64,000 bases of DNA from Chitinophagaceae bacterium. GTDB taxonomy: Bacteria > Bacteroidota > Bacteroidia > Chitinophagales > Chitinophagaceae. The stretch lies in assembly GCA_947447265.1 (NCBI GenBank), contig CANFKC010000014.1, positions 40,405 through 104,404 on the forward strand, read 5' to 3'. Every line of letters starts with the position of its first letter. The stretch's first letter is position 1. The translations under genes were made by a program, and so were the position numbers. Of the stretch, positions 28,065 to 37,293 are shown in pieces. A model generated the notes under the pieces. It made no database searches and was not told the DNA's origin. It saw nothing but the letters and a program-made list of their open reading frames with translations.

Positions 28065-29258
28065 ATGAGCAAAGCAACAGACCTAATCCACAGTATTCCA
28101 GTTGACCCATTAACAGGAGCGATTTCAGTACCCATTTACCAAACATCAACCTTCGTACAGGAGGCACCCGGAGAGAACAAGGGTTATGATTATGCCCGCA
28201 GTAATAACCCCACCAGAGCTGTGCTGGAAGACATAGCCGCAAAGCTGGAACATGGCGCAGCAGGCTTTGCATTTGCCAGCGGCCTCGCAGCTATTGACGC
28301 AGTAGTAAAGTTGCTGCAAAGCGGTGATGAGATACTTGCTGTCGATGACATTTACGGAGGCGCATTCCGCTTGTTTACCCACATTTACCAGAAATTCGGC
28401 ATTAAGATCAACTACGTAGATACAACCGATGCGGTAAATGTTGCAGATGCAATAACGCCTAATACAAAACTGGTGTGGCTGGAAACACCTACCAATCCTA
28501 CGCTTAAAATAAGCGACATAAAGGCCATAGCAAAAATTGCACACCTGCATAACGCATTGCTTTGCGTAGATAATACTTTCGCATCGCCTGCATTGCAACA
28601 ACCTATTCTACTCGGTGCCGATATTATCGTGCACAGCGCCACCAAGTACCTTGGCGGCCACAGCGACCTGATAGCGGGCCTGGTTATAACAGCGACTAAA
28701 GACCTGGGCGACAAAATAAAATTCATTCAAAATGCAAGCGGGGCAATACTTGCGCCACACGACAGCTGGTTAGTTATACGTGGCATTGAAACATTGCACC
28801 TCAGGGTAAAACAACACAGCAGCAATGCATTAGCCATTGCAGAATACCTGCTCACCCACCCTGCCGTCGATGCAGTTTACTACCCAGGTTTACCAACGCA
28901 TAAAAATTACAAAATTGCGCAGCAGCAGCAAAGTTCGGGCGGTGGTGTGGTCACCTTCACGCTGAAAAATGATACAGAACAAGCGGCAAAAAACGTGGTT
29001 TGTAATACCCGCTTATTCAAACTTGCTGAAAGCCTTGGGGGCGTAAAAAGTCTGCTATGCCACCCGGCAACAATGACACACAAAAGCATCCCTGCGGTAA
29101 CACGACAGGCGGCAGGAGTTAGCGACAGCCTGATAAGGCTCAGCGTGGGTCTTGAAGACGTAGAAGACCTGATCGAAGATATTGAGCAGGCGCTCGATTA
29201 TGCTACGCTTGATTCTATATCGCGCCAGGCAAATGATGCACAATTTGCGGCGGTATAG
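28065..29258 (+). CDS. metB: Trans-sulfuration PLP enzyme (cystathionine gamma-synthase / O-acylhomoserine sulfhydrylase type)
   Basis: 397 residues, Cys/Met metabolism PLP family. Activates an O-acylated homoserine and adds cysteine or sulfide on the way to methionine. The PLP lysine is K194 in HSATKYLGGHSD; GYDYARSNNPTR (40-51) and the phosphate-binding ASGLAAIDA (71-79) are intact. The family cannot be split reliably from sequence into gamma-synthase, gamma-lyase and sulfhydrylase; MetB is chosen because of the SAM riboswitch upstream and homoserine dehydrogenase downstream. The symbol rests on context. Cytosolic tetramer. The next gene is 453 bases away, separated by a repeat copy. Confidence 0.85.
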   Translation: MSKATDLIHSIPVDPLTGAISVPIYQTSTFVQEAPGENKGYDYARSNNPTRAVLEDIAAKLEHGAAGFAFASGLAAIDAVVKLLQSGDEILAVDDIYGGAFRLFTHIYQKFGIKINYVDTTDAVNVADAITPNTKLVWLETPTNPTLKISDIKAIAKIAHLHNALLCVDNTFASPALQQPILLGADIIVHSATKYLGGHSDLIAGLVITATKDLGDKIKFIQNASGAILAPHDSWLVIRGIETLHLRVKQHSSNALAIAEYLLTHPAVDAVYYPGLPTHKNYKIAQQQQSSGGGVVTFTLKNDTEQAAKNVVCNTRLFKLAESLGGVKSLLCHPATMTHKSIPAVTRQAAGVSDSLIRLSVGLEDVEDLIEDIEQALDYATLDSISRQANDAQFAAV

Positions 29259-29390
29259 TTTCATGCAAAGGCGCACTTCTAAAAAACTATATTTCACGCA
29301 AAGGAGGCGCAAAGCCGCAATACAATGCTTATTCAAGATTTAGGAGGCGTGGTTGCTTACAGTTGCTTCATTTAAGATTGCTTCGTCCCT

Positions 29391-29596
29391 GCCAATGACA
29401 AGTGCAAAAACTGGTCTTTGCGATCCCGCTTTTTCTGCGGGAGAAGCAATCTCACAAGTGCTGAGTGGTGTAAGAAGGCCCCATGCTATTTTGAGATTGC
29501 TTCGGCGAAGGGCCTCGCAAAGACCATTCATTGAGCGTCCGGGTAGCCATGTAAATGCAGAATTGTCATTGCACGTTGATTGCAGCGTGCTGAATA
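29391..29596 (+). repeat. Dispersed repeat family A, copy 2
   Basis: Same ordered blocks as copies 1 and 3 (CCAATGACAAGTGCAAAAAC, TTGAGATTGCTTCGGCGAAG, GCCATGTAAATGCAGAATTG, TGCAGCGTGCTGAATAG). It fills the gap between the metB-like gene and homoserine dehydrogenase (29259-29711); the rest of the gap is a short run of GCAAAGGAGGCGCAAAG-like units near 29262-29320 with nothing coding. Confidence 0.8.
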
Positions 29597-29711
29597 GAGA
29601 CTCGCAAAGACGAGTTTTTCAGAGATTTGTGAGTACCCTTTTTTGAATAAAAAGCCAACAATAAATAAACTAGGTTTCAACAATTTTTATCACTTCAAAA
29701 CAACAACTATC

Positions 29712-30962
29712 ATGTCTATACAAACAAAATTGAACATCGGCCTCTTCGGTTTCGGTGTTGTGGGCGAAAGCCTCTGGCAGGTATTACAAAGCAATACATC
29801 GCTGCAGGCACAGATAAAAAAAGTGTGCATTAAAAACCCTGAAAAGACGCGTAATGCGCCACAGGAGCTATTTACAACTGACGCCAACAGCCTGTTATGC
29901 GACGATAGCATCAATGTTATTGTTGAGCTGATTGATGATGCGGATGCTGCTTATAAAATAGTTACAACGGCATTATTAAAGGGCAAGTCGGTGGTGAGCG
30001 CCAATAAAAAGCTAATAGCTGAACACCTGCCAGAACTATTGGCATTGCAGCAGGAAACCGGTGCATCATTTCTTTATGAAGCAGCATGTTGCGCCAGTAT
30101 TCCGGTTATCCGTAACCTGGAAGAGTATTATGATAATGACCTGTTGCAAAGCATCAGCGGCATCGTGAACGGCTCAACAAATTATATACTTACGAAAATA
30201 GCGGAAGATGGCCTTGACTTTGCAACTGCACTTAAGCAAGCGCAACTTGAAGGTTTTGCCGAGAGCAATCCGGCATTAGATATTGAGGGAACCGATGCCA
30301 TAAATAAACTTACCATACTGCTGGCACATGCCTACGGAATTGTTACTGACCCGAAAAAACTGGTGTGCAATGGTATTACCAACCTGCATGAGCAGGATGC
30401 CCGTTACGCAAAAGAAAAAGGGTTGGCCATAAAACTTGTGGCACATGCACGTAAACAGGAAGATGGTAACGTGGCTGCTTTTGTGTTGCCACAATTTTTG
30501 AAAAGCGATAGCCGTCTGTTTAATGTGCGCAATGAATATAATGGCGTAGTTATAGAAAGCGCTTTGGCCGATCAGCAATTCTTTAATGGCAAGGGCGCTG
30601 GTGGCTTCCCGACGGCATCGGCGGTTATCAGCGATCTATCGGCATTGCGGTACAACTACCGTTATGAGTACAAAAAACTGTACTACAGCCAGCCGCAACA
30701 ATTGGCGGACGAATTTAGCCTACATGTGTATTTCAGTTTTGACGTCGATAGCGCGTTACCCGCTGATTTCTTCGATAATAGGGAAGAGTGGGCAAGTAAT
30801 GGCGAACGTTCGGTAGTAATTGGCAGTGTTAGTTTTTCGAAATTGAAGGACACCACATGGTGGAAGGAAAACGGCAATTCGTTGGTGGCATTGCCAGATG
30901 TATTTATTGACAAAAATGGTAAACCGGCATCAACTAAAGCAAGAAAAGCCGCATTGGTGTAA
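29712..30962 (+). CDS. hom: Homoserine dehydrogenase
   Basis: 416 residues from the ATG at 29712; an in-frame TTG at 29643 adds 23 residues and starts within repeat-adjacent sequence, so is rejected. Reduces aspartate semialdehyde to homoserine, the branch point to methionine and threonine. An N-terminal NAD(P)-binding GFGVVG at residues 13-18, the SANKKL segment, substrate-binding GSTNYILT, and the family signature KGAGGFPTASAVISDLSAL. The length suits a stand-alone enzyme without an aspartokinase fusion or ACT domain being obvious. Its position behind the SAM-controlled metB-like gene suggests shared control, provided transcription passes through the 453-base repeat region. Confidence 0.92.
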   Translation: MSIQTKLNIGLFGFGVVGESLWQVLQSNTSLQAQIKKVCIKNPEKTRNAPQELFTTDANSLLCDDSINVIVELIDDADAAYKIVTTALLKGKSVVSANKKLIAEHLPELLALQQETGASFLYEAACCASIPVIRNLEEYYDNDLLQSISGIVNGSTNYILTKIAEDGLDFATALKQAQLEGFAESNPALDIEGTDAINKLTILLAHAYGIVTDPKKLVCNGITNLHEQDARYAKEKGLAIKLVAHARKQEDGNVAAFVLPQFLKSDSRLFNVRNEYNGVVIESALADQQFFNGKGAGGFPTASAVISDLSALRYNYRYEYKKLYYSQPQQLADEFSLHVYFSFDVDSALPADFFDNREEWASNGERSVVIGSVSFSKLKDTTWWKENGNSLVALPDVFIDKNGKPASTKARKAALV

Positions 30963-31059
30963 TGATCTCGGTTGTAGCAAAAGCATCCTGGTTGCGATAG
31001 CTACCGGGAGCCCACATCTTTTCCATCAACATGCGCTATATGATATGCGCCTTAGGCGC

Positions 31060-31189
31060 TACCGCTCTGTAGCTATAACCGCCACCCCATTTGGGCTATT
31101 CCCGCCTAGCGGGATACCCTATTTTTGCCTGTATCGGGTAGCACCTACGGCGCATAATCCTAAAAAAATAGAGGTTCTACAGAGCGGTA
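31060..31189 (+). repeat. Inverted-repeat element family B, copy 1
   Basis: Bounded by perfect 13-base inverted ends (31060-31072 TACCGCTCTGTAG with 31177-31189). Inside, a 21-base block (31136-31156) is identical to one in copy 2 at 47777-47797. Non-coding; the apparent 137-codon open frame across 30898-31311 is an artefact. The rest of the 345-base gap between hom and the next gene shows nothing else. Confidence 0.75.
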
Positions 31190-31294
31190 ACCCCTACGGG
31201 GTATTGCAAATTATAACGATGAGAAATTTGAGTACACGGAAGGTTGAGATACCGAGGGTGCTTTTGCGAAAACATTCCGAACACCAAAAATGCA

Positions 31295-31302
31295 TATCTT
31301 TA
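31295..31302 (+). promoter_or_regulatory. -7 box close to the small membrane gene
   Basis: TATCTTTA, one base off TAnnTTTG, only 5 bases before the ATG at 31308, which would give a very short or leaderless message. It overlaps the alternative start at 31290, favouring 31308. Confidence 0.35.
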
Positions 31303-31307
31303 CCAAC

Positions 31308-31517
31308 ATGAAAACGAAAATAACCCTTTATTATCTTGCCATATTTGTAATAAATCTACTTATTGCATACGCGATAAATGGCGTTCTTAACCGTGAAACC
31401 CATGGTGATACCTACCATGCAATAATGGGTTGGCTTGAAGCTGCTGTTTATTCGCTGCTGATTTGCAGTGTTTTATATTTCGTTGTGTTTAAGCACCATA
31501 AAGCTGGCCGCGGTTAG
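31308..31517 (+). CDS. Small two-helix membrane protein
   Basis: 69 residues from the ATG at 31308, or 75 if the ATG at 31290 is used; the first is preferred because the likely -7 box overlaps the second. Two hydrophobic segments (ITLYYLAIFVINLLIAYAING and MGWLEAAVYSLLICSVLYFVVF) with a short polar loop and a basic tail KHHKAGRG. No family recognised. It stands alone between repeat element B1 and sucC. Confidence 0.5.
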   Translation: MKTKITLYYLAIFVINLLIAYAINGVLNRETHGDTYHAIMGWLEAAVYSLLICSVLYFVVFKHHKAGRG

Positions 31518-31646
31518 GAAAAAACGTGCTTATTTATTTGACGCGAAAACGCTGATTTCCCAATTGACATTACCCGTGTACTTAAAGCGATGTCGCTTTG
31601 GCATAAATTTCCTTTCTACCCTCTTTTAATCCTCCATCAATTTTCA

Positions 31647-31654
31647 TACCTTCG
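31647..31654 (+). promoter_or_regulatory. -7 box for sucC
   Basis: TACCTTCG, one base off TAnnTTTG, 17 bases before the ATG at 31671. Confidence 0.4.
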
Positions 31655-31670
31655 CCCAAATTTTTAACAA

Positions 31671-32891
31671 ATGAATTTGCACGAATACCAGGCTAAAGAG
31701 CTATTGAAACGTTACAATGTTCCTACACAGGAAGGTATTGCTGTCGGAAACGTTGAAGAAGCTGTAAACGCATACAAAAAAATATCCGTTGAAAACGGCA
31801 CAAAATTCGCAGTAATTAAAGCGCAGATTCATGCTGGTGGCCGTGGTAAGGGCCGCATGATAGAAGTACCTGAGCAAAGCGGTGTAGCAGTAGTTAAAAA
31901 TGCCGAAAGCGTTGAAACAGTTGCTAAAAACATATTAGGCAACACTCTTGTTACCATCCAGACCGGCCCTGCAGGCAAAAAAGTGAGCAAATTGCTTATT
32001 GCACAGGACATGTACTATGATGGCCCTAGCGAGCGTAAAGAATTCTACCTGTCTATATTATTAGATCGTGCTAAAAAGCAGAATGTTGTAATGTACAGCA
32101 CTGAAGGCGGCATGGATATTGAAGAAGTTGCGCACCACACACCAGAGAAAATATTTAAGGAGTGGGTCCAACCAGGTTTCCCGTTACAGGGTTTCCAGGC
32201 GCGTAAAATAGCATTCAATTTAGGTTTAACCGGTACCGCTTTCAAAAACATGGTTAAGTTCGTAACTAACCTGTATGATGCATACGTTGGACTTGATTGC
32301 TCTATGCTGGAAATCAACCCATTGTTCAAATCAGCTGACGACAAAATTCTTGCTGTTGACTGCAAAATGAACGTTGATGATAACGCACTTATGCGCCATG
32401 CTGATTTGGCTGATATGCGTGACAAGAGCGAAGAAGACCCTACAGAAGTAGAAGCAGGCGAACACAACCTTAACTATGTAAAACTTGACGGTAACGTGGG
32501 TTGCATGGTTAACGGTGCTGGTCTGGCTATGGCTACTATGGATATGATTAAGCTTGCAGGTGGTGAGCCAGCTAACTTCCTTGACGTAGGCGGTTCTGCT
32601 AACGCACAAACTGTTGAAGCGGGTTTCCGTATTATTATGAAAGACCCTAACGTAAAAGCTATCCTGGTTAATATCTTCGGTGGTATAGTTCGTTGCGACC
32701 GTGTTGCTGCCGGTGTTATTGAAGCTTACAACAAAATGGGCAATATCAATATCCCTATTATTGTTCGCTTACAAGGCACAAATGCTGAAGCTGCAAAGGA
32801 ACTGATCGTTAATTCAGGCCTTAAAGTACAATCAGCTATCCTGTTGAGCGAAGCTGCTCAGTTGGTTCAGGACGCTATCAATGCTAACTAA
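31671..32891 (+). CDS. sucC: Succinate-CoA ligase (ADP-forming), beta subunit
   Basis: 406 residues, slightly longer than the ~390 of E. coli SucC. The ATP-grasp subunit that, with the alpha subunit, converts succinyl-CoA, ADP and phosphate to succinate, CoA and ATP in the TCA cycle. Motifs: MNLHEYQAKELLKRYNVPTQEG at the N-terminus, KAQIHAGGRGKG, LEINPLF, and the C-terminal NFLDVGGSA and VNIFGGIVRCD region. Cytosolic. No sucD follows, so the two subunits are unlinked here, as for pdhB. Own terminator 20 bases downstream. Confidence 0.95.
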   Translation: MNLHEYQAKELLKRYNVPTQEGIAVGNVEEAVNAYKKISVENGTKFAVIKAQIHAGGRGKGRMIEVPEQSGVAVVKNAESVETVAKNILGNTLVTIQTGPAGKKVSKLLIAQDMYYDGPSERKEFYLSILLDRAKKQNVVMYSTEGGMDIEEVAHHTPEKIFKEWVQPGFPLQGFQARKIAFNLGLTGTAFKNMVKFVTNLYDAYVGLDCSMLEINPLFKSADDKILAVDCKMNVDDNALMRHADLADMRDKSEEDPTEVEAGEHNLNYVKLDGNVGCMVNGAGLAMATMDMIKLAGGEPANFLDVGGSANAQTVEAGFRIIMKDPNVKAILVNIFGGIVRCDRVAAGVIEAYNKMGNINIPIIVRLQGTNAEAAKELIVNSGLKVQSAILLSEAAQLVQDAINAN

Positions 32892-32912
32892 TACAATTTA
32901 AAAGGTATAAAA

Positions 32913-32948
32913 ACAAAAAAGCTATTCTTTAGAGAATAGCTTTTTTGT
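32913..32948 (+). terminator. Terminator after sucC
   Basis: An 8-bp stem (32921-32928 with 32933-32940) and 4-base loop, extended by A/T pairing to ~16 bp, with a T6 run on the descending arm. Confidence 0.93.
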
Positions 32949-33140
32949 TTTTATCAGGTTTCACTTGCACCAGCAGAGCCGCAAGGCACGTGTTTTATAT
33001 TCAATATTCCAAAGAGGCGTTTCTGAAGTTTTATAGCAGATAACTATTGCTACGCTATTTTTGCGCCTCCTAAATGTTTTAGTAATTGGGAGTTGCGAAT
33101 TGGCACCTAAGAACGCAACTCGCGCAACATCAACCCAGGT

Positions 33141-33617
33141 CTAGAGCATTTTTGCACCAATCAAGTACGTTATCGGGTCAGTCGGGTTTTGCTTGCCCTG
33201 GAAGATAGTTACATTGCATTTACCTTTCAGATAGCTTTCCTTTATTTCTTCCTTTTTCTTTTCATTGCCTATAATCTGATAGCCACCTTTCTTTACTTCT
33301 ACCCTGCACTGGTTCCTGAAGGCAACATTATTGGTTTGCAATACTATATAGCTAACCATTTTGTCTTTCTTCTTGTAGAAGCACATAACATTATCACCAA
33401 CGTTTTTCTCGTTCATGTTAACCGGCACCCAGCGGGTATAGTCGAGGCTGTCCATTTTACCATCCTCATACTTCTTCCAGTAGCCTTTTTCCATCGCATC
33501 TTTTACCTGATTAAAGGTCTGCGTGCTATAGCCAGCCAACTGACTTACACTTTTTATCTGCGCCTGTACATTGCTCACACCCGCTGCCAGCATCAACACC
33601 AACAATATTTTTTTCAT
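33141..33617 (-). CDS. Small secreted protein, unknown
   Basis: 158 residues with a typical signal peptide (KKILLVLMLAAGVSNVQAQ). The mature part is strongly charged and beta/alpha mixed, with MCFYKKKDKMVSYIVLQTNN and QIIGNEKKKEEIKESYLKGKCNVTIFQ. No family recognised. It is divergent from the MutS-like gene at 33738, with 120 bases between their starts; ATG at 33617. Confidence 0.6.
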   Translation of the reverse strand: MKKILLVLMLAAGVSNVQAQIKSVSQLAGYSTQTFNQVKDAMEKGYWKKYEDGKMDSLDYTRWVPVNMNEKNVGDNVMCFYKKKDKMVSYIVLQTNNVAFRNQCRVEVKKGGYQIIGNEKKKEEIKESYLKGKCNVTIFQGKQNPTDPITYLIGAKML

Positions 33618-33737
33618 CTATTCCTGTTTAGGTTGTAAAGCTAAATAAAAAGCAGATATTCCCGTAAATGCTAAAATTTATACAAAGGCATGCATTAATT
33701 AGCGTCAACTAAAAAGTATTTCGTAGTTTTCTGCAAC

Positions 33738-35531
33738 ATGTTATCTCCTCAAGATTATTATATACAACAAAAAGCTACTTACGACGCGCAGCTGCAAAAA
33801 GTCTCTCAATTAGCAAGTAAAATCTCAACGCTACGGCTGGTTACAGTTTTAATAGCCGTTGCTACGGGTATTTATATTATCAATAGCAGTACACCCAATA
33901 CTTTGTGGTGGGCCGTTGCCGGCATTATGTTGGTATTCCTGGTGCTGGTGCGTAAAAACCTGGTGCTGAATGAAGAAATGGAAGGTATCAAGCTTTTCAT
34001 TATAGCAATTGATAACGAGCAGCAGGCATTGGAAGGTAATTACAGCGCTTTTGCTGACGGCCAGGTGTATTTCGATGCGTTGCACCCCTATAGCTACGAC
34101 CTCGATCTTTTTGGCAAACATACTATTTACCAGATGCTCTGCCGGGCAGTGACCCTGGGCGGAGAAACACTACTGGCAACTAAATTATCGAAACCAGCTC
34201 TTTCGAAAGAAGAGATAATTTCACAGCAGCAAATTGCCAGGGAACTCAGCAGTAAGCCTGACCTTTTATTAGAGTTCAGGGTTGCAGGGGTAGCTGTCAA
34301 AGAAGATCCGCGAGATCAAAGCCGCATTACAGAATGGCTGCAAGCCCCTGATGTTTTTGCCTCTGATAAATTACTTGCTGCTGCAATTATAGTTATGCCA
34401 TTACTCTCGCTGGCAGGCATTGCCTATTCTGTATACACAGCTGGTTTTTCCCCGATGTTGATGGGTGTTTTATTGGTCAACGGTATTATCGCCAAGAGAT
34501 ACAATGCAAAAGTAAACGAAACAGCAAGGCAAGTCGGCAATACCTCAAAACTAATACTCAAATATGAAAGGCTGTTACAACAAATATCAGGCAATCAATT
34601 TACAGACGCCCGACTAAAAGCCATAGCAAATAATGCAGGCCGTTCATTAACGGAGATAGCAAAACTCAGAAAACTGGTAAACGCTTTTGACAGCCGGGCC
34701 AATAATATGGTAGGGCCACTGATGAATATCTTTTTCCTTTTTAATTTTATTAATCTGGTAAGGCTGGAAAAATGGAAACTACAAAGCAGCCAGCTACTGT
34801 TGCAGGCCATTGAAGAAATGATAGAGACTGATGCAAACATAAGTTGCGCAGTGTATGCTTTTAATCACCCGGCCAACGTATACCCTACCATATCCGGCGA
34901 CGACAAGCTGATGAGCGGCAAAAACCTGGTGCATCCGCTGTTGCATGCCAAAACAGCCATTGGCAATGATTTTACACTTGGTAAAAATGAACAGTTCTAC
35001 CTGCTTACCGGGGCTAACATGACTGGCAAAAGCACGTTTATAAGAACAATTGGAGTGAGCCTGGTTATGGCGAATATAGGATTGCCCCTACCCGCCGCTG
35101 AACTCAGTATTCCGGTGGTTGACCTGTATACTTCTATGCGCGTTACAGATTCCGTACAAGACGACATTTCTTATTTTAAGGCGGAGCTTAACCGCATAAA
35201 ATCGCTTATGACGGCTGTAAAACAAGCATCACATCCCTACCTTATTTTACTCGATGAGCCCCTTCGCGGCACAAACAGCACAGACAAGCAACAGGGCACC
35301 CGTTCCATAGTAGAAAATCTTTTAGGGTATGATGCCCGCGGCATCATTGCTACGCACGATACTATTCTCTGCGACCTTGAAGAACACTACCCCGGACGTG
35401 TAACCAACTACCACTTTGAGAGCACGGTAGAAGCTACCGGATTAAAATTCGATTTTAAATTGAAACGTGGAGGCTCTACCTCTAATAATGCCACCATACT
35501 TATGCGGCTAATGGGCATTATCAATAATTAG
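33738..35531 (+). CDS. MutS-like membrane ATPase (MutS domain V)
   Basis: 597 residues. The C-terminal half is a MutS-type ATPase: Walker A TGANMTGKST at 424-433 (K431) and Walker B LILLDEPLRGTNS, followed by GIIATHD. The N-terminal half lacks the mismatch-recognition and connector domains of MutS1 and instead has two hydrophobic segments (~35-52 and ~56-72) and another pair near residues 211-245. Length ~600 compared with ~860 for MutS. This Bacteroidota family is usually annotated as 'DNA mismatch repair protein MutS', but the membrane segments argue against a mismatch-repair role; the true function is not known. ATG start at 33738. Confidence 0.85.
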   Translation: MLSPQDYYIQQKATYDAQLQKVSQLASKISTLRLVTVLIAVATGIYIINSSTPNTLWWAVAGIMLVFLVLVRKNLVLNEEMEGIKLFIIAIDNEQQALEGNYSAFADGQVYFDALHPYSYDLDLFGKHTIYQMLCRAVTLGGETLLATKLSKPALSKEEIISQQQIARELSSKPDLLLEFRVAGVAVKEDPRDQSRITEWLQAPDVFASDKLLAAAIIVMPLLSLAGIAYSVYTAGFSPMLMGVLLVNGIIAKRYNAKVNETARQVGNTSKLILKYERLLQQISGNQFTDARLKAIANNAGRSLTEIAKLRKLVNAFDSRANNMVGPLMNIFFLFNFINLVRLEKWKLQSSQLLLQAIEEMIETDANISCAVYAFNHPANVYPTISGDDKLMSGKNLVHPLLHAKTAIGNDFTLGKNEQFYLLTGANMTGKSTFIRTIGVSLVMANIGLPLPAAELSIPVVDLYTSMRVTDSVQDDISYFKAELNRIKSLMTAVKQASHPYLILLDEPLRGTNSTDKQQGTRSIVENLLGYDARGIIATHDTILCDLEEHYPGRVTNYHFESTVEATGLKFDFKLKRGGSTSNNATILMRLMGIINN

Positions 35532-35653
35532 TTGTTGTGTTAAATTACAGGGTAGAGTTTTAATATGGCAGCTATATTTTATAATCTTGCAAACTGGGGT
35601 TGATATTCGCTATCGGCTCCGCTATATTTTTTTTGTCTTCAGGTACGTTTTTG

Positions 35654-37123
35654 ATGAAGTATTTAATACATATATTATTCATTTTTTTACTCGCAATACC
35701 CTGCTTTGTGCTGGGGCAAAGCCAGGATGACCTATGGCACGCCGGCGGTATTACTAAGTATGAGTTCGTTCATGAAAATGAAAATAGTATTCTGGCTTAC
35801 GGTAAGCTCGATGCAATTTACAGCAGGTTGCAAGCGATTAAACATACCGGCAAAGGCAGAGTAAATATCATCCATATAGGCGATTCGCACCTGCAGGCTG
35901 ATGGCATTACGAGTGTTGTGAGAAACGGATTCCAGCTGTTCTTCGGCGATGCAGGCAGGGGTTTGGTTTTCCCTTATCAGCTAGCCGCCACCAACGCACC
36001 TCACGACATAAAATCTAGCTCGAATGCAACCTGGAAAAGTAACAGGCTAACCAGCCCCAATACACCGGTTAAGACGGGAATAAGTGGCTATGGTATTCAC
36101 TCTGCCGGCAAAAATGCCTTTGTCAATCTCCAACTCAAAGATGTGGAAGGCAAGCAGGATTCCTTCGATAGAATGGTCTTCTTTTTATGCAATGACAATG
36201 TTTGTTACCGCCTGACTGACAGCAACCTCGCAACACCAGTAATGGTGAATACAAGCCGGGGTAGCACTGGCGCCGTTGCCGTGAACACTGACAATATGCT
36301 CAAGGGTTTTGAGCTGGGTAAAGTAAATGCACCCGAATCCACTGATTATAGCTTTTATGGCGTGTCGCTTGAAAAAAAGAATAACGCAGGCGTACTTTAC
36401 CATACCATTGGTGTTAATGGTGCCCGCTACGACCAGTTCTTGCTAAACGACCTCTTCTGGGAGCAGCTCAAAGACCTCCAGGGCGACCTCTTCATTGTAT
36501 CATTAGGGACCAATGAAGCACAAAACCAGTTTATAAACGAAGTGGCATTTATTGATGCTTGCAACGGGTTTGTAAAGAAAATTCACAGCATAGCGCCAGG
36601 AGCAATGGTTTTATTGACCACTCCGGCAGGCTCTTACTTCCGTAATAAGAAGCCCAATAAATCTATCCAGAATGTAGCGGCAGCGATAAACAGGTACGGA
36701 GAACAAAATAAAGTACCCACGTGGGACCTTTTCAAAATAACCGGCGGCTTTGCCAGCATACCAGCTTGGAAAAAGTATGACCTCATTAGCCATGATGGTG
36801 TGCATTATAACAATGCTGGTTACCAGTTACAAGGTTCGTTACTCCTAAATGCATTTGCTGCCGGCTACAATAATTATACAAAGGGGCACCCCTACAAGAC
36901 TGAAGTTAAAACAGCCCCAAAGAGCAGCCCGGTTACAAAAACCAGCGACATTATTGTAAAAGCAGATATCCCTAAAAAGGAAGCTCCCAAAAAACCTGCA
37001 ATCAGTTTTCAAAAAGTAGTGCCGGATGCAATGCCTAAACCTGCCAGGGCCGATTCAGCTGCTTCAGAAACGATTGGAATGCCGAAGAGAAAGAGCAATA
37101 TAGTCGTTGAATATTCCGATTAA
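35654..37123 (+). CDS. Secreted SGNH/GDSL hydrolase-like protein
   Basis: 489 residues from the ATG at 35654; the longer frame starts at a TTG (35600). Signal peptide MKYLIHILFIFLLAIPCFVLGQ. SGNH hydrolase blocks: IIHIGDSHLQADG with the nucleophile serine (block I), LFIVSLGTNEAQN (block III, with the catalytic-site Asn), and SHDGVHYNNAGY (block V, with the catalytic Asp-x-x-His). Block order and the long inserts between I and III suit the Bacteroidota SGNH proteins linked to surface-glycan or O-acetyl esterase activity; the substrate is unknown. A ~100-residue Pro/Lys-rich, low-complexity C-terminal tail. No T9SS domain. Confidence 0.82.
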   Translation: MKYLIHILFIFLLAIPCFVLGQSQDDLWHAGGITKYEFVHENENSILAYGKLDAIYSRLQAIKHTGKGRVNIIHIGDSHLQADGITSVVRNGFQLFFGDAGRGLVFPYQLAATNAPHDIKSSSNATWKSNRLTSPNTPVKTGISGYGIHSAGKNAFVNLQLKDVEGKQDSFDRMVFFLCNDNVCYRLTDSNLATPVMVNTSRGSTGAVAVNTDNMLKGFELGKVNAPESTDYSFYGVSLEKKNNAGVLYHTIGVNGARYDQFLLNDLFWEQLKDLQGDLFIVSLGTNEAQNQFINEVAFIDACNGFVKKIHSIAPGAMVLLTTPAGSYFRNKKPNKSIQNVAAAINRYGEQNKVPTWDLFKITGGFASIPAWKKYDLISHDGVHYNNAGYQLQGSLLLNAFAAGYNNYTKGHPYKTEVKTAPKSSPVTKTSDIIVKADIPKKEAPKKPAISFQKVVPDAMPKPARADSAASETIGMPKRKSNIVVEYSD

Positions 37124-37268
37124 CGCTTCAGAGTCATAACCGAAAGGTTTTCTACGTTTTTGATTACGCTATTCTAAATCCGGACTAACTAGAAAATAAA
37201 GGATTTGCGCGCTCTTCTTTTTTACAGAGCGCTGGCAAAAGGATTTTTCCAAGATTGAGAAATAAATG

Positions 37269-37276
37269 TAAATTTG
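37269..37276 (+). promoter_or_regulatory. -7 box for the Omp28 gene
   Basis: TAAATTTG, a perfect TAnnTTTG box, 17 bases before the ATG at 37294; it overlaps the upstream alternative start at 37255, ruling that start out. Confidence 0.6.
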
Positions 37277-37293
37277 AAGTTCAAATTTTAATC

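Noticed and set aside
30898..31311. 137-codon plus-strand open frame crossing the hom stop and repeat B1
   Set aside because: It overlaps the end of hom in another frame and continues through the inverted-repeat element; no signal peptide, domain or promoter.
32955..33080. GC-rich AGGCG/CGCCTCC units near 33000-33070, similar to 29262-29345
   Set aside because: Only short matching segments (about 10 bases) shared, no consistent order; not enough to call a repeat family.
37209..37232. 7-bp hairpin as a terminator between the SGNH and Omp28 genes
   Set aside because: No T-run follows on either strand, and it is close to the Omp28 promoter; too weak.
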